NCBI RefSeq assembly: GCF_000015965.1
Contig: NC_009091.1
Location: forward strand, 1,240,001 to 1,304,000
Origin: Prochlorococcus marinus str. MIT 9301
Lineage (GTDB): Bacteria; Cyanobacteriota; Cyanobacteriia; PCC-6307; Cyanobiaceae
DNA length: 64,000 bases
Reading direction: 5' to 3'
This document shows, one piece after another, positions 47,992 to 58,511 of the stretch (position 1 is its first letter; every line of letters starts with the position of its first letter). The notes under the pieces are model-generated. The model saw nothing but the letters and a program-made list of their open reading frames with translations. It ran no database searches and had not been told where the DNA came from. A program made the translations under genes and the position numbers.

Positions 47992-48842
47992 AAATTCACT
48001 ATGGGCATTGGTCCTCTTCTTTCGTTAGATATTGACTCTTTTAAAAAACTACATAATTTTGAAGATGAAAGATCTAATTCTCCTTTCATTACTTTTTCTA
48101 ATGAACTTGAAATCGACTCATTAGATTTGAAAAGAAGATTCCAAGTACTTTGAAGAATTTTTAAGTCAAAATCTTTATTGTCTAATAAACCACTTCTCTT
48201 AATTCCAATTCTATTCAAACCTCTCAATCTTCCTGGATGCCCTTCGGCTAAACAAAAAGGAGGTACATCTCTATCAACTCTAGTCATTCCTCCAATCATT
48301 GCTAAATATCCAATTTGTACAAATTGATGAATACCTAAACAACCTCCAATAATAGCTTTATCTTCAATTTTTACATGGCCTGCAACTTGAACACCATTTG
48401 ATAAAACTATCTTATTACCAAGTTCACAATTATGGCCGATGTGAGTGTAAGCCATCAACAAATTATTATTGCCAATAATAGTTTTTTCGCCTTCATCAGT
48501 TGCTTTATTAATAGTTACACATTCTCTGAAAGTATTATTATCTCCAATAATTACTTCGGTAGGGGCCCCTTTATATTTAAGGTCCTGGGGATCAAGACCT
48601 ATAAAAACACTAGGAAAAACTTTATTGTTCATACCAATTTGTGTTCTTCCAGAAATAACTGCATTCGGTCCTATTTCGGATCCCTTCCCGATAGTCACAT
48701 CAGGACCAACAACAGCTCCTTGAGAGATAATAACCCCGTCATGTAATTCGGCACTTGGATCAACAAACGCATTTGGGTGAACTTTTGCACCACTAAAGTC
48801 TGAGTATGATTCAGTATTTTTAAGGTCCATATCTCTAATCAA
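47988..48842 (-). CDS. lpxA: UDP-N-acetylglucosamine O-acyltransferase
   Basis: LpxA catalyses the first acylation of lipid A synthesis. A left-handed beta-helix of hexapeptide repeats begins at [20 protein letters not shown]. The catalytic-type histidine lies in [11 protein letters not shown]. At 284 residues it is typical. It overlaps fabZ by 8 bases. Confidence 0.95.
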   Translation of the reverse strand: MIRDMDLKNTESYSDFSGAKVHPNAFVDPSAELHDGVIISQGAVVGPDVTIGKGSEIGPNAVISGRTQIGMNNKVFPSVFIGLDPQDLKYKGAPTEVIIGDNNTFRECVTINKATDEGEKTIIGNNNLLMAYTHIGHNCELGNKIVLSNGVQVAGHVKIEDKAIIGGCLGIHQFVQIGYLAMIGGMTRVDRDVPPFCLAEGHPGRLRGLNRIGIKRSGLLDNKDFDLKILQSTWNLLFKSNESISSSLEKVMKGELDLSSSKLCSFLKESISNERRGPMPIVNL

Positions 48843-49293
48843 CTAATGAAAACATTAATTCTCCAGCACAAACCAAATTCCCATCAACGTAAGCTTCACC
48901 TTTAACCTTCCCAAATCTTTGTCTTTTAATCGACAATAACTCACAAGAAATTATCAATTGATCTCCAGGCACAACTGGTTTTCTGAATTTAACATTATTG
49001 ATTCCAGCAAAAACAAAAAGCCCTTTTGGAAGATCGGGCATTTGCGTTACAATAATTCCACCAACTTGAGCCATTGATTCAACAATAAGAACCCCAGGCA
49101 TCAAGGGTCTCTCAGGAAAGTGTCCCTGAAATTGAGGCTCATTCAGAGTTACATTTTTCACTGCAACAGCTCTCTCCCCTGGAATATTCTCTATAACCTT
49201 GTCCACAAGAGCAAAAGGATATCTGTGAGGTAATAAACCTAGTATGTGCTCAGAGGAAAGTTGATTTTTTTCACTGGATAATTTCTTTTCCAA
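48835..49293 (-). CDS. fabZ: 3-hydroxyacyl-ACP dehydratase FabZ
   Basis: This hot-dog-fold dehydratase of fatty-acid elongation has the start [16 protein letters not shown]. The active-site His and Glu are in [20 protein letters not shown]. At 152 residues it is normal. Its place between lpxC and lpxA is the standard order, matching competition for 3-hydroxyacyl-ACP between lipid A and phospholipids. Confidence 0.96.
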   Translation of the reverse strand: MEKKLSSEKNQLSSEHILGLLPHRYPFALVDKVIENIPGERAVAVKNVTLNEPQFQGHFPERPLMPGVLIVESMAQVGGIIVTQMPDLPKGLFVFAGINNVKFRKPVVPGDQLIISCELLSIKRQRFGKVKGEAYVDGNLVCAGELMFSLVD

Positions 49294-49310
49294 AACAATT
49301 AAAAATAAAG

Positions 49311-50147
49311 TTAATTTTTTAGCGATGAGGCCAACAAAGCGTTTAAAGAATGTGATCCTTTATAGACTAAAATTTGAGCCTTAGGTAACCCTACCAAAGC
49401 CAAGTCTCCAATGAGGTCCAAAATTTTATGTCTTATTGGTTCATCATCAAATCTTAATGGTGGATTAACCCATTTTTCATCGTCACATACAAGGGCATTG
49501 TCCAAACTTCCGCCTTTTATTAATCCAAGTTCACTTAACTCTTGAAATTGATCTTTAAAACCAAATGTTCTCGCAGGAGCGATCATTTCAACAAAACTTT
49601 TTGGATTTAAATCAATCACAAAAGTTTGATTTCCAATTGCTTTATAGGCAAAACTTATAGTGGATATAATTGTAATTTTTTCAGAAGGAGTTGCTGCTAT
49701 GACTGAGCCTTCTTTATTTAAAATTATTGATTTATTAATTTCTTGAAAGAAATTATCTGGTCTAGGTGCCTTTTTTATCCCTACTTCTTCAAAATCTCTA
49801 ACCCACTGGATTGCCGATCCATCTAAAAGAGGAATCTCTTTCCCATCAACCTCAATGTGTATATAACTCAAGCCACAACCGGCAAGTGAAGATAATAAAT
49901 GCTCTATAGTATACAAATTTCTACCCCCTAATTTAACCGCCGTACAAAGCATAGTACTTCCAATTAAATCTTGAGTAAGCTTGAAAATCTCACCAGGTTT
50001 TTCCTTAAAAGAAACATAATACCCCTCTTTGTCGTAAGGAGAAATTATAACTCTTGTTTTTTCTCCACTATGAAGACCTATACCTTCTCTAGAGATAACT
50101 CCAGCAAGGGTATAGCAGAAATCATAATTAGCAGGCCAAGAAAACAC
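49311..50147 (-). CDS. lpxC: UDP-3-O-acyl-N-acetylglucosamine deacetylase
   Basis: This zinc enzyme performs the committed step of lipid A synthesis. Zinc ligands are visible in [11 protein letters not shown] and [26 protein letters not shown] is the N-terminal signature. At 278 residues it is slightly shorter than the E. coli protein. It begins immediately after the bamA stop. Confidence 0.95.
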   Translation of the reverse strand: MFSWPANYDFCYTLAGVISREGIGLHSGEKTRVIISPYDKEGYYVSFKEKPGEIFKLTQDLIGSTMLCTAVKLGGRNLYTIEHLLSSLAGCGLSYIHIEVDGKEIPLLDGSAIQWVRDFEEVGIKKAPRPDNFFQEINKSIILNKEGSVIAATPSEKITIISTISFAYKAIGNQTFVIDLNPKSFVEMIAPARTFGFKDQFQELSELGLIKGGSLDNALVCDDEKWVNPPLRFDDEPIRHKILDLIGDLALVGLPKAQILVYKGSHSLNALLASSLKN

Positions 50148-52286
50148 TTAAAACTTCCATCCTACTCCAAGTGTATATCTCGTATCTCCACTTAGGTCCT
50201 TGCTGGCAATATCTAACCTTAATGGACCAATTGGCGTTTTAATCCCAACTCCACCTCCAAGCGAATAACCAGAACCTGATTTCTGCAATAATTTACCAGG
50301 TTTTCCTGGGACATCATTTTGAGATCCCAAATCACTTCCTGCATCAACAAATAAGGCTCCCGATATCATTCTCCAAACAGGGAATCTATATTCTACGGTG
50401 CCTTCAACAAAACTTTTACTTACAGCCAAATCACACGATCCCCATCCTCTAATAGATGATGTCCCTCCCATACAAAATGCTTCGTAAGGAGGTAATTCCC
50501 CAAGAATAGTTCCTGCCTTAAGTTGAAACCCAATAGCTTGAGGACACTCTTCACTAGTGGCATCACTAGACCTACATGCTTTCGTTAAATTTACTAATTT
50601 TGTTGGTATAAAAAATGAATATGAGGCTCTCATTCTATTAAAAGTTGGAGAATTTTTTCCCATTGAGACAAATTGTTCAGTACCAAAGCTTAATTTGTTT
50701 CCTGAAGTTGGATTGGTGGAGTTATTCAAATTATTTCTAGATGCACTTGCAATAACACTAACTAATGTATTTTCATCAGGACATGAACCATCATTTGGAG
50801 TAAATCCAATACAAATAATATCGCTTATATTATTTCTGGTTGTGGTTGGCGTCCTATCTCCATAGGGTTTATTATTCCCATCGCCATCAATCATCTTTAC
50901 TTTTTTAAAATTCATTCCTGCAAGAACTCTCCATTTAGCGATCTTAAATGGATCTCCACCATTTAAGGGCCTTGAGAAAGAAAATCCACCACCTGTATTT
51001 TCTAAAACTACTGATGAAAAAGTATCAGAGCTAGATGGAGTTTGATCATCTACTGCATAAAATCTCCCATTTTTTTCACTTTTAAATTCTTGTGGATAAT
51101 CTCTACTTGCAAAAAGATTTGTTCTAAAAGATGTTTTATGTTTATCACCTTTAATCCAAGGATCAAATAATGAAAAATTATAAGTAGTTGAATATTCTCC
51201 AAAATTTAGATTTAAATTTGTAGACCATGCTCTTCCTAGTGCATTTGTTTCCTGCAAACCAATCGTGGCGAAGATTCCTGAGCTATTACTATAACCAAGT
51301 CCACCAGTTAATGATCCCGTTCTTTGCTCGCTCAGGTCTAAAAATATTATGACTTGACCAGGATTTACATTGTCAGGACCGAGAGAAACCTTTACATCAT
51401 CAAATAATGAAGTGGCATAGAGTCTACCAATATCAGCTTCTAAAATTTTTCTATTAAATACTGAACCAGATTGTGTTTTTAATTCTCTTTTTATGACCCA
51501 ATCTTTTGTTTTCCCTTTTCTTGGTTTTCCATCAATAATAGTTTCACCATCAGAACCTAGAAATCTGTATTTTACGTCAGATATAATGCCCTCAGAAACT
51601 TTTAATGTTACTACACCGTTCTCAGAGATTCTTTCTGGGCCAGTTATTCTAGCTAGAGAATAACCCTCTTTTTCATAACGTTTTTTTATTATTTCTATCT
51701 TATTTTGAAATTCATTCAGGTTAAGAGTTGTTCCATAATAATTATTAAAAATATCATCTACGTATTCATTAGAGACTAGAGAGTTTTTTGGTTTAAGTTC
51801 AACTTTCTTCAAAATTGGATTTGGCACTACTTCTACTATTAGCCTCACGCCTAGTGGCCCCTCTTGGGAATTTATTTTTACTCCTGAAAACCAACCACTT
51901 GCATATATTGCATTGAGGTCTTGATTTAATATTTGATTATTAACAATACTTCCAGGCTTTATGCTCATAGAATCATATGCAGCCAATTCAAGTTTTCTTC
52001 CCTCAGGATGATTTTCCCAACCTTCGATAATTATTTCTGAGATAAGAACACTTTCTTCATTATTGTCATTATTATTTTCAGCAATAAGAAAGTTCTTCTC
52101 TTGTTTGATATCAATCCCATTAAAAAAATCATTATTAGGATTTGGTATTTCTAAGGTTTTTATTAATTGATCAACGTCATTTGGCAAAAACTTAGCCGCA
52201 AGTTCTGAATTATTTGATATTAAAATCAAGGGAGTACAGGCAACACTTGTGAAAACCTTTCCAAATTTTGAAGAATGTTTTTGCAT
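50148..52286 (-). CDS. bamA: Outer membrane assembly factor BamA/Omp85
   Basis: This outer-membrane insertase has a possible signal peptide in the first 30 residues. Three POTRA-like segments follow (about 85-160, 160-235, 250-325), then a C-terminal 16-strand barrel. The barrel includes the conserved MGGTSSIRGWGSCDLAVSKS (VRGF-like) motif and ends GVGWKF with an aromatic terminal residue. At 712 residues it is the cyanobacterial type with fewer POTRA domains than E. coli. It leads the lpxC-fabZ-lpxA-lpxB run. Confidence 0.93.
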   Translation of the reverse strand: MQKHSSKFGKVFTSVACTPLILISNNSELAAKFLPNDVDQLIKTLEIPNPNNDFFNGIDIKQEKNFLIAENNNDNNEESVLISEIIIEGWENHPEGRKLELAAYDSMSIKPGSIVNNQILNQDLNAIYASGWFSGVKINSQEGPLGVRLIVEVVPNPILKKVELKPKNSLVSNEYVDDIFNNYYGTTLNLNEFQNKIEIIKKRYEKEGYSLARITGPERISENGVVTLKVSEGIISDVKYRFLGSDGETIIDGKPRKGKTKDWVIKRELKTQSGSVFNRKILEADIGRLYATSLFDDVKVSLGPDNVNPGQVIIFLDLSEQRTGSLTGGLGYSNSSGIFATIGLQETNALGRAWSTNLNLNFGEYSTTYNFSLFDPWIKGDKHKTSFRTNLFASRDYPQEFKSEKNGRFYAVDDQTPSSSDTFSSVVLENTGGGFSFSRPLNGGDPFKIAKWRVLAGMNFKKVKMIDGDGNNKPYGDRTPTTTRNNISDIICIGFTPNDGSCPDENTLVSVIASASRNNLNNSTNPTSGNKLSFGTEQFVSMGKNSPTFNRMRASYSFFIPTKLVNLTKACRSSDATSEECPQAIGFQLKAGTILGELPPYEAFCMGGTSSIRGWGSCDLAVSKSFVEGTVEYRFPVWRMISGALFVDAGSDLGSQNDVPGKPGKLLQKSGSGYSLGGGVGIKTPIGPLRLDIASKDLSGDTRYTLGVGWKF

Positions 52287-52323
52287 GATACTTTTGATGA
52301 AAATAAATTAAGTTAATATTTAT

Positions 52324-53061
52324 TCATTTAGGCATAAGAAAATTGTTAATTCTTCGGTGAATTTCACTATAAGCTTCAATTAAACCACCTAAATCATTCC
52401 TAAATCTATCTTTATCTAGACTAACGATTGTACCATTTTTTTGGTTTAGATCCCATAATCTACAATTATCAGGACTTATTTCATCTCCCAGAAGAATGTT
52501 ATTTTTAAGATCATAACCATATTCCAACTTGAAATCTACAAGCTGAAGTTGAATATTTTTAAAGAAACTTTTCAGAATTTCATTAACTTTTAAAGTTAGA
52601 TTAATTATTAACTCTAAATCATCAGAGCTTAATATGTTCATTAATTTAATTCTATCTTTTGTAATAAGAGGATCATTAAGTTCATCATTTTTAAGGTAGA
52701 TATCAATTAATGGTTTTGATAGAGAAGTTCCAGGTTTTATAGTCGTTTGTTTACATAAAGAACCATAAGCAGTATTCCTTAGAACAATTTCTAATGGAAT
52801 TACTTTTATTTTTTTTGCAATCATTGTATTTTCATTTTCGAGTTGAATAAAATGTGTTGGAATATTCTTCTCAATGAGAATCTCAAAAATTCTTGCACTT
52901 ATTAAGCAATTAAGTTTGCCTTTCCCTTCAAATTTTTCTTTTTTTAAAGCATTAAAAGCTGTAGCATCGTCTTTAAATTCAATTTTTACTTTATCAGCAT
53001 CATCATGCGTAAATATTTTTTTTGCTTTTCCTTCATATATTAACTCATGTTTATTATTCAT
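52324..53061 (-). CDS. purC: SAICAR synthetase
   Basis: This purine-pathway ligase joins CAIR and aspartate. ELIYEGKAKKIF starts it, and LVDFKLEYG, LLGDEISPDNCRLWD and KDRFRNDLGG are the family blocks. At 245 residues it is standard. It is divergent from purD, so two purine genes share the 135-base intergenic region. Confidence 0.95.
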   Translation of the reverse strand: MNNKHELIYEGKAKKIFTHDDADKVKIEFKDDATAFNALKKEKFEGKGKLNCLISARIFEILIEKNIPTHFIQLENENTMIAKKIKVIPLEIVLRNTAYGSLCKQTTIKPGTSLSKPLIDIYLKNDELNDPLITKDRIKLMNILSSDDLELIINLTLKVNEILKSFFKNIQLQLVDFKLEYGYDLKNNILLGDEISPDNCRLWDLNQKNGTIVSLDKDRFRNDLGGLIEAYSEIHRRINNFLMPK

Positions 53062-53196
53062 TAATTTAAGACCTAATTGTGATTACTAAAAGTACTTTTT
53101 GTAATTAACATAATTATTAGAGATCAAGTTCAAAAGATTTGATTTCATTTTAGCTGATTATTTATCGAAACCTCATAACCTTAAAGAAACAACTAT

Positions 53197-54528
53197 ATGG
53201 GAATTCATTCACCAAGTTCTAAGAGCTTTAGTAGATTAGAAAATATTTTAATAATTGGAAATGGCGGGAGAGAAAACTCTTTAGCTTGGGCTATTCAAAA
53301 AAATGAATTAGTCAAAAAAGTTTATTTAGTACCCGGTAACGCTGGTTCAGAAAGAATAAATAAATGTAAAAGAATTAAAATTGATATAAATAATGAAAAT
53401 GAACTGGTCGAAAAGCTTGATTTTCTTAAAATAGATTTAGTTGTAATTGGACCAGAAATACCTCTTGCGAATGGATTAGCTGATTTACTTCGAAAAAAAG
53501 ATTTTAAAGTATTTGGTCCTAACAAAGATGGAGCAAAATTAGAATTTAGCAAATCTTGGGCTAAGGAATTTATGCAAAAAGCAAATATTCCAACTGCAAA
53601 CTTTTGGAAAGTCAACTCTTTAGAAGAAGCCAAAAAAATTATCAATTCATCATCAATCCCACTAGTAGTAAAAGCTGATGGTTTAGCTTCTGGTAAAGGT
53701 GTTTTTATTCCTAATTCAAAAGATGAATGCTTCAAAGCAGCAGAATCAATTTTTAATGGTAAATTTGGCAACTCTGGAAATATAGTTGTTTTAGAAGAAA
53801 AAATTCAAGGACCAGAAGTTTCAGTTTTTGCTTTATGTGATGGAGAGAGATATACATTACTTCCAACCGCACAAGATCACAAAAGGCTTAACGAGAAAGA
53901 TAAAGGCCCAAATACAGGAGGTATGGGAGCTTATTCGCCTGCACCATTATTAACACAAGATTACCTTGATAAAATTATCAAAGAGATAATTGAACCTACA
54001 ATCAACGAACTCAATAAAAGAAATATTGACTATAGAGGCGTAATTTACTTTGGGTTAATGATCACAAAATCTGGACCCAAAGTTATAGAATATAATTGCA
54101 GATTTGGTGATCCAGAATGCCAAACAATCATGCCCTTGATGGATCAAAATTTTGTATTTCTTTTAGAAAAATGCTCAATGGGAAATTTGACTGGTGACGA
54201 AAAAATTAGTACTTCTGATAAAGTTAGTGGTTGTGTAATAGCGACCTCAAAAGGTTATCCTCACGAATATAAAACTGGTTTTCAAATAAAAATAGGTAAG
54301 ATTGACTCAAATGATTGTCAAATTTTTGACTCAGGTACTTCTTTAAGTGCAAATGGGAAATTATTAACTGATGGAGGAAGAGTCTTAAGTATTGTCTGTC
54401 AAGATAGAGATTTTAATATGGTTTTTGAAAGGGCATACAAAAATTTAAAAGAAATTGATTTTGAAGGTATTTACTTCAGAAATGACATAGGTCATCAAGT
54501 CAGAAAAAACTTTTCCAAGGAGAATTAA
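53197..54528 (+). CDS. purD: Phosphoribosylamine--glycine ligase
   Basis: This ATP-grasp enzyme of purine synthesis has the N-terminal ILIIGNGGRENSLAWAI. VVKADGLASGKGVFI, LPTAQDHKRLNEKDKGPNTG and EYNCRFGDPECQTIMPLM follow as the ATP and metal sites. At 443 residues it includes about 15 extra residues at the N-terminus. nblS starts 4 bases after its stop. Confidence 0.96.
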   Translation: MGIHSPSSKSFSRLENILIIGNGGRENSLAWAIQKNELVKKVYLVPGNAGSERINKCKRIKIDINNENELVEKLDFLKIDLVVIGPEIPLANGLADLLRKKDFKVFGPNKDGAKLEFSKSWAKEFMQKANIPTANFWKVNSLEEAKKIINSSSIPLVVKADGLASGKGVFIPNSKDECFKAAESIFNGKFGNSGNIVVLEEKIQGPEVSVFALCDGERYTLLPTAQDHKRLNEKDKGPNTGGMGAYSPAPLLTQDYLDKIIKEIIEPTINELNKRNIDYRGVIYFGLMITKSGPKVIEYNCRFGDPECQTIMPLMDQNFVFLLEKCSMGNLTGDEKISTSDKVSGCVIATSKGYPHEYKTGFQIKIGKIDSNDCQIFDSGTSLSANGKLLTDGGRVLSIVCQDRDFNMVFERAYKNLKEIDFEGIYFRNDIGHQVRKNFSKEN

Positions 54529-54532
54529 GCTC

Positions 54533-56599
54533 ATGGTGGATACCAATAATCAAGAAAATAGAAAATACAATATCACTGATAACGAAGTTATGGATAATAA
54601 CTATTGGATTAATGGAATCCTTGCTTGGTGGAGTGGGTTTAGTTTAAGAACAAAGTTGTTAGCCATAGCAACTCTTGTCGTGAGCCTCCTAATGACAGGA
54701 ATAACTTTTTTTGCTTTAAATAGTATTCAAAGAGATGCTGGAATGAACGATACTAGATATGCTCGAGATCTTGGCTTATTGTTATCTGGGAATGTTACAG
54801 AATTAGTTGCGAATAACCAGAAAAAAGAAATTTCAAATGTAGCTGAAAAGTTTTGGAGGTCAAGTCGAAACCTGCGCTACATATTCTTTACTGATGCTGA
54901 AGATATTGTTCAACTTGGGATACCGATCAGTGCGACACCGACAAGCTCAGACAGTCAGTTCCAGCTCACTAGAAGATTAAAATTGCCCTCAGAATTAAAG
55001 AAAAGACCACAATTCCCTCTGGTTAGACAGCATGCCACTCCTCAAGGTCAAGTAACAGATGTATTTGTCCCAATGTTGTGGAAGGGCAAATATCTTGGAA
55101 CGTTAGCTTTGGGAGTCACCCCTAATAAAAAAGCACTAGCAAGTGCTGCTTTAACTAGAGAAGTAACCATTGCAGTTTTTATCTCCATTTGGGTTTTAGT
55201 CATACTCGGAGCTGTATTTAACGCTTTAACAATTACTAGACCCGTAAGAGAGTTAGTAAGAGGTGTGAGAGAAATCTCAAGAGGTAACTTTAAGTCCAGA
55301 ATTTCTTTACCTATGACAGGTGATCTAGGAGAACTCTTAAATGGATTTAACCGAATGGCCACACAGTTAGAAAATTATGATGAAGCTAACATAGAAGAAC
55401 TAAAAGCAGCACAAATCAAACAGCAATCGCTAATTGCTACAATGGCTGATGGTGCCATATTATTGGACTCAAAAGGTAAGATAGTACTTACTAATCCAAC
55501 ATCAAAGAGATTATTTCGCTGGGAAGGAAGATTCTTAGAAGGTAAATATTTTTTAAATGAAATCCCCGAGATTTTATCTAATGATTTACATACTAATATA
55601 GAATCTATTTTAAACAGGGAAAAAGAAAAGGACGATTTAAGATTCAGTTTAGGAGAACCAGCAAGAACCTTAAGGATTGTCTTACAATCAGTTTTAGATA
55701 CAAATAAAGTTGAATTAAAAGGAATTGCTGTAACTATCCAAGATTTAACTAGGGAAGTTGAACTTAACGCTGCACAAAATAGATTTATTAGTAATGTTTC
55801 TCACGAATTAAGGACACCACTTTTTAATATCAAAAGTTATGTAGAGACCTTACATGATTTAAAAGATCAGCTTTCTGATGAAGAACAAATAGAATTTTTA
55901 GGAATTGCAAATTCAGAGACTGATAGGTTAACAAGGCTGGTAAATGATGTATTAGATTTATCAAGATTGGAGTCTGGAAAAATTGTTCAGCTAGAGCAAA
56001 TAGACATAAAACCAGCAATAGAACAAACTCTTAGAAATTATAGACTTAATGCTACAGAAAAAAATGTTTCATTAGCTCATGAAATAGAGGAAACTATACC
56101 GCCGATTCTTGGAAATTTTGATTTGCTTTTACAGGTTTTTGATAATTTACTGGGTAATGGTTTGAAATTCAGTCCAAAAAATAGCTCCTTAATTATAAGA
56201 GCTTATACTTGGCCGGATTCCTGTCCTGCCTTCCCTCCAAATATTAAAAATAATGCAGCTCCCCAATGTGAATTAGTTTCCCCACTACCAAAAGTAAGAA
56301 TTGAAATTGCTGATACTGGTTCAGGAATATCTCAGGCTGATCAAGAAAAGATATTTGATCGTTTTTATAGAGTAGAGAATTCCGTCCATACTGAGCAAGG
56401 TACCGGTTTAGGTTTATCTATAGTGCGGGGAATAATTGAAAAACATGGTGGTGAGATTCGTATGGCTAGTGAATTAGGAGTCGGAACAACTTTCTGGTTT
56501 GATTTATCTCTAGCACAATCTGATAAAGACGAATTGTTGACAAAAGCTCTTCATAATTCGGATTCTTTTTCAGGTTCTGAAATAAAAGAAATTATCTAA
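54533..56599 (+). CDS. nblS: Sensor histidine kinase NblS/Hik33
   Basis: This membrane sensor has two spans (LAIATLVVSLLMTGITFF and TIAVFISIWVLVILGAVF) around a periplasmic domain. A HAMP linker, a PAS-like domain (about 300-410), the HisKA motif NVSHELRTPLFNIKSY and a complete ATPase domain follow (DTGSGISQADQEKIFDRFYR, GTGLGLSIVRGII). At 688 residues it matches cyanobacterial NblS/DspA/Hik33, which responds to high light and nutrient stress. It overlaps the convergent kaiC by 4 bases. Confidence 0.93.
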   Translation: MVDTNNQENRKYNITDNEVMDNNYWINGILAWWSGFSLRTKLLAIATLVVSLLMTGITFFALNSIQRDAGMNDTRYARDLGLLLSGNVTELVANNQKKEISNVAEKFWRSSRNLRYIFFTDAEDIVQLGIPISATPTSSDSQFQLTRRLKLPSELKKRPQFPLVRQHATPQGQVTDVFVPMLWKGKYLGTLALGVTPNKKALASAALTREVTIAVFISIWVLVILGAVFNALTITRPVRELVRGVREISRGNFKSRISLPMTGDLGELLNGFNRMATQLENYDEANIEELKAAQIKQQSLIATMADGAILLDSKGKIVLTNPTSKRLFRWEGRFLEGKYFLNEIPEILSNDLHTNIESILNREKEKDDLRFSLGEPARTLRIVLQSVLDTNKVELKGIAVTIQDLTREVELNAAQNRFISNVSHELRTPLFNIKSYVETLHDLKDQLSDEEQIEFLGIANSETDRLTRLVNDVLDLSRLESGKIVQLEQIDIKPAIEQTLRNYRLNATEKNVSLAHEIEETIPPILGNFDLLLQVFDNLLGNGLKFSPKNSSLIIRAYTWPDSCPAFPPNIKNNAAPQCELVSPLPKVRIEIADTGSGISQADQEKIFDRFYRVENSVHTEQGTGLGLSIVRGIIEKHGGEIRMASELGVGTTFWFDLSLAQSDKDELLTKALHNSDSFSGSEIKEII

Positions 56600-58125
56600 T
56601 TTTTATCTAATCCTTTAAAAACATTTTGAACATTTTGATCAGGTACAACTCTATGAGGGGCACCACTAAATATTTGTTCAAAATTAGAAAAAGAATCTTT
56701 TATTTCTGGGCCACTATTTGTAATAATAAATTCTCTAATTCGTTTATCATGCCATGATCCCCGCATTTTAAACACATTTAAAGCTCGTGCCATCTCACCT
56801 TTTATTTCTACATATTGAAGTAACAATATCGTATCCGTAATTGTTGAGATATGAGAATCAGTTATAGAGTGGCTCCCCATAAATTCTTCTGCAGTATTAG
56901 TAAAAAAGCCTGCTATCTCTTCTTGTTTGGTATAACCGGTAACAGCAATTACAAACTGTCTAAATGCATTTAAACTTACACCCCTGGCTAATGCAGAGAG
57001 AGAGTCAATTGCCATTCTTTTTGGTTTAAATTGATTAATTTGCGTTTTAATAATTTGTAAGTGATCTTCTAAACCAGTTGATTCAGGATATGCACAAATA
57101 ATTTTCAATAATCCATCACTTTCCATTTTTTCAAAGTCTATTCCCCAGCTAGTCGCATTCCTTAGTAATTGAGCCCTAGATTCTTCATATGCAAAAAGTA
57201 TTGCTCTTTCATTATTATCATAAGCATCTTCAACAAATTTTGATACAAGCATTGTTTTACCTGTACCAGTAGCTCCAGTGGCGAGAATAATGGAATCTTG
57301 AAAATAACCTCCTCCACACATATCATCAAGATCTTTAACTCCAGAGCTAATCCTAATATTTGAGGATCTCTGAGTTAATCTCATTGCTCCAAGTGCAAAC
57401 ACACTTATTCCATCGGTTCCCATAGTAAATGGATATTCACCTTTCATATGTACAGTTCCTCTTAACTTCAAAACTTCTAGAGTTCTTCTCCTCTTTTCTG
57501 ACTCAAGAACATTTCTTAATAAGACAACATTATCAGATACAAATTCTTCTACTCCATATCTAGCAATTGGTCCGTAGTCATCAACCCTTTCTGTAGTCAT
57601 AACAGTTGTTACACCTATTTCTTTTAATCTTGCTATCAGTCTAAATATTTCTCTTCTAACAACGTAAATAGCATCATATTGTTGAAAGACTGCAGTTATT
57701 GAATCTATTGCAACTCTTTTAGCTTTATATTTTCTAATTGCATAACTAATTCTCTCAATAAGACCAGACAAATCAAAGCTACCCGCTACATCCTGACCAT
57801 CAGGGTCAGGAGAAGCATCCAAAATAAAAAGTTTATTTTGATCAATTAATTCCTGTAGGTCCCAACCAAAACTAGCTGCATTTCTAATAATATCTAAAGG
57901 GGATTCTTCAAATGTTACGAAGATTCCAGGCTCATCAAAGTTACAAATTCCATGATGTAAATATTGTAGTGAAAAAACAGTTTTACCAGTTCCTGAGGTA
58001 CCGCTAACGAGTGTACTTCGAGATACAGGCAGCCCACCCCTGCAAACATCATCAAAGCCCTCTATTCCAGTTGGTAATTTTTGTACTTGCATTTTATTTG
58101 ATTTGCCAATTTTCTTATCATTCAT
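56596..58125 (-). CDS. kaiC: Circadian clock protein KaiC
   Basis: This is a double-domain RecA-like ATPase. Walker A motifs are GTSGTGKT (42-49) in CI and GATGTGKT (284-291) in CII. The CII phosphorylation pair corresponds to S427 and T428 in DSHISTITD. The C-terminal tail, which in other species binds KaiA, is present but short. At 509 residues it is full length. It follows kaiB on the same strand. No kaiA is present. Confidence 0.97.
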   Translation of the reverse strand: MNDKKIGKSNKMQVQKLPTGIEGFDDVCRGGLPVSRSTLVSGTSGTGKTVFSLQYLHHGICNFDEPGIFVTFEESPLDIIRNAASFGWDLQELIDQNKLFILDASPDPDGQDVAGSFDLSGLIERISYAIRKYKAKRVAIDSITAVFQQYDAIYVVRREIFRLIARLKEIGVTTVMTTERVDDYGPIARYGVEEFVSDNVVLLRNVLESEKRRRTLEVLKLRGTVHMKGEYPFTMGTDGISVFALGAMRLTQRSSNIRISSGVKDLDDMCGGGYFQDSIILATGATGTGKTMLVSKFVEDAYDNNERAILFAYEESRAQLLRNATSWGIDFEKMESDGLLKIICAYPESTGLEDHLQIIKTQINQFKPKRMAIDSLSALARGVSLNAFRQFVIAVTGYTKQEEIAGFFTNTAEEFMGSHSITDSHISTITDTILLLQYVEIKGEMARALNVFKMRGSWHDKRIREFIITNSGPEIKDSFSNFEQIFSGAPHRVVPDQNVQNVFKGLDKN

Positions 58126-58193
58126 AGTTTTATCCTAACTAAACAAAATTAAAAAAAATTTTGAATTTATCTTGAAAATAAAGTTTTAAACTA

Positions 58194-58511
58194 TTATTTA
58201 TTTCCACTATATTCAGTTTCAGTTAATTCATCAAAAAGTAAATCTAAACCAATTAAAACTTTCTCTCTATCTGAAAGATCACCTATTATTTTTCTCACTG
58301 GTGGCGGTAAAATTTTAGCTAAGGTTGGGGTGGCTAAAATCTTGTCTTCTTCTGCAAGTTGTGGTTGCTTAAGTACATCAATAACCTTCAAAGCATAAAC
58401 TCCTTTAAATTCATTTTCTAAAATTTCTCTTAAGGTATTTAAAGCTCTCATCGAATTAGGAGTATTTCCAGCAACATAGAGTTTTAAAATATATGTTTTC
58501 CTTGCAGCCAT
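58194..58511 (-). CDS. kaiB: Circadian clock protein KaiB
   Basis: This thioredoxin-like fold-switching protein has the N-terminus [40 protein letters not shown] and [20 protein letters not shown] are typical. At 105 residues it is normal. kaiC follows after 68 bases. Upstream, instead of kaiA, is rplU on the opposite strand after 141 bases. Confidence 0.97.
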   Translation of the reverse strand: MAARKTYILKLYVAGNTPNSMRALNTLREILENEFKGVYALKVIDVLKQPQLAEEDKILATPTLAKILPPPVRKIIGDLSDREKVLIGLDLLFDELTETEYSGNK

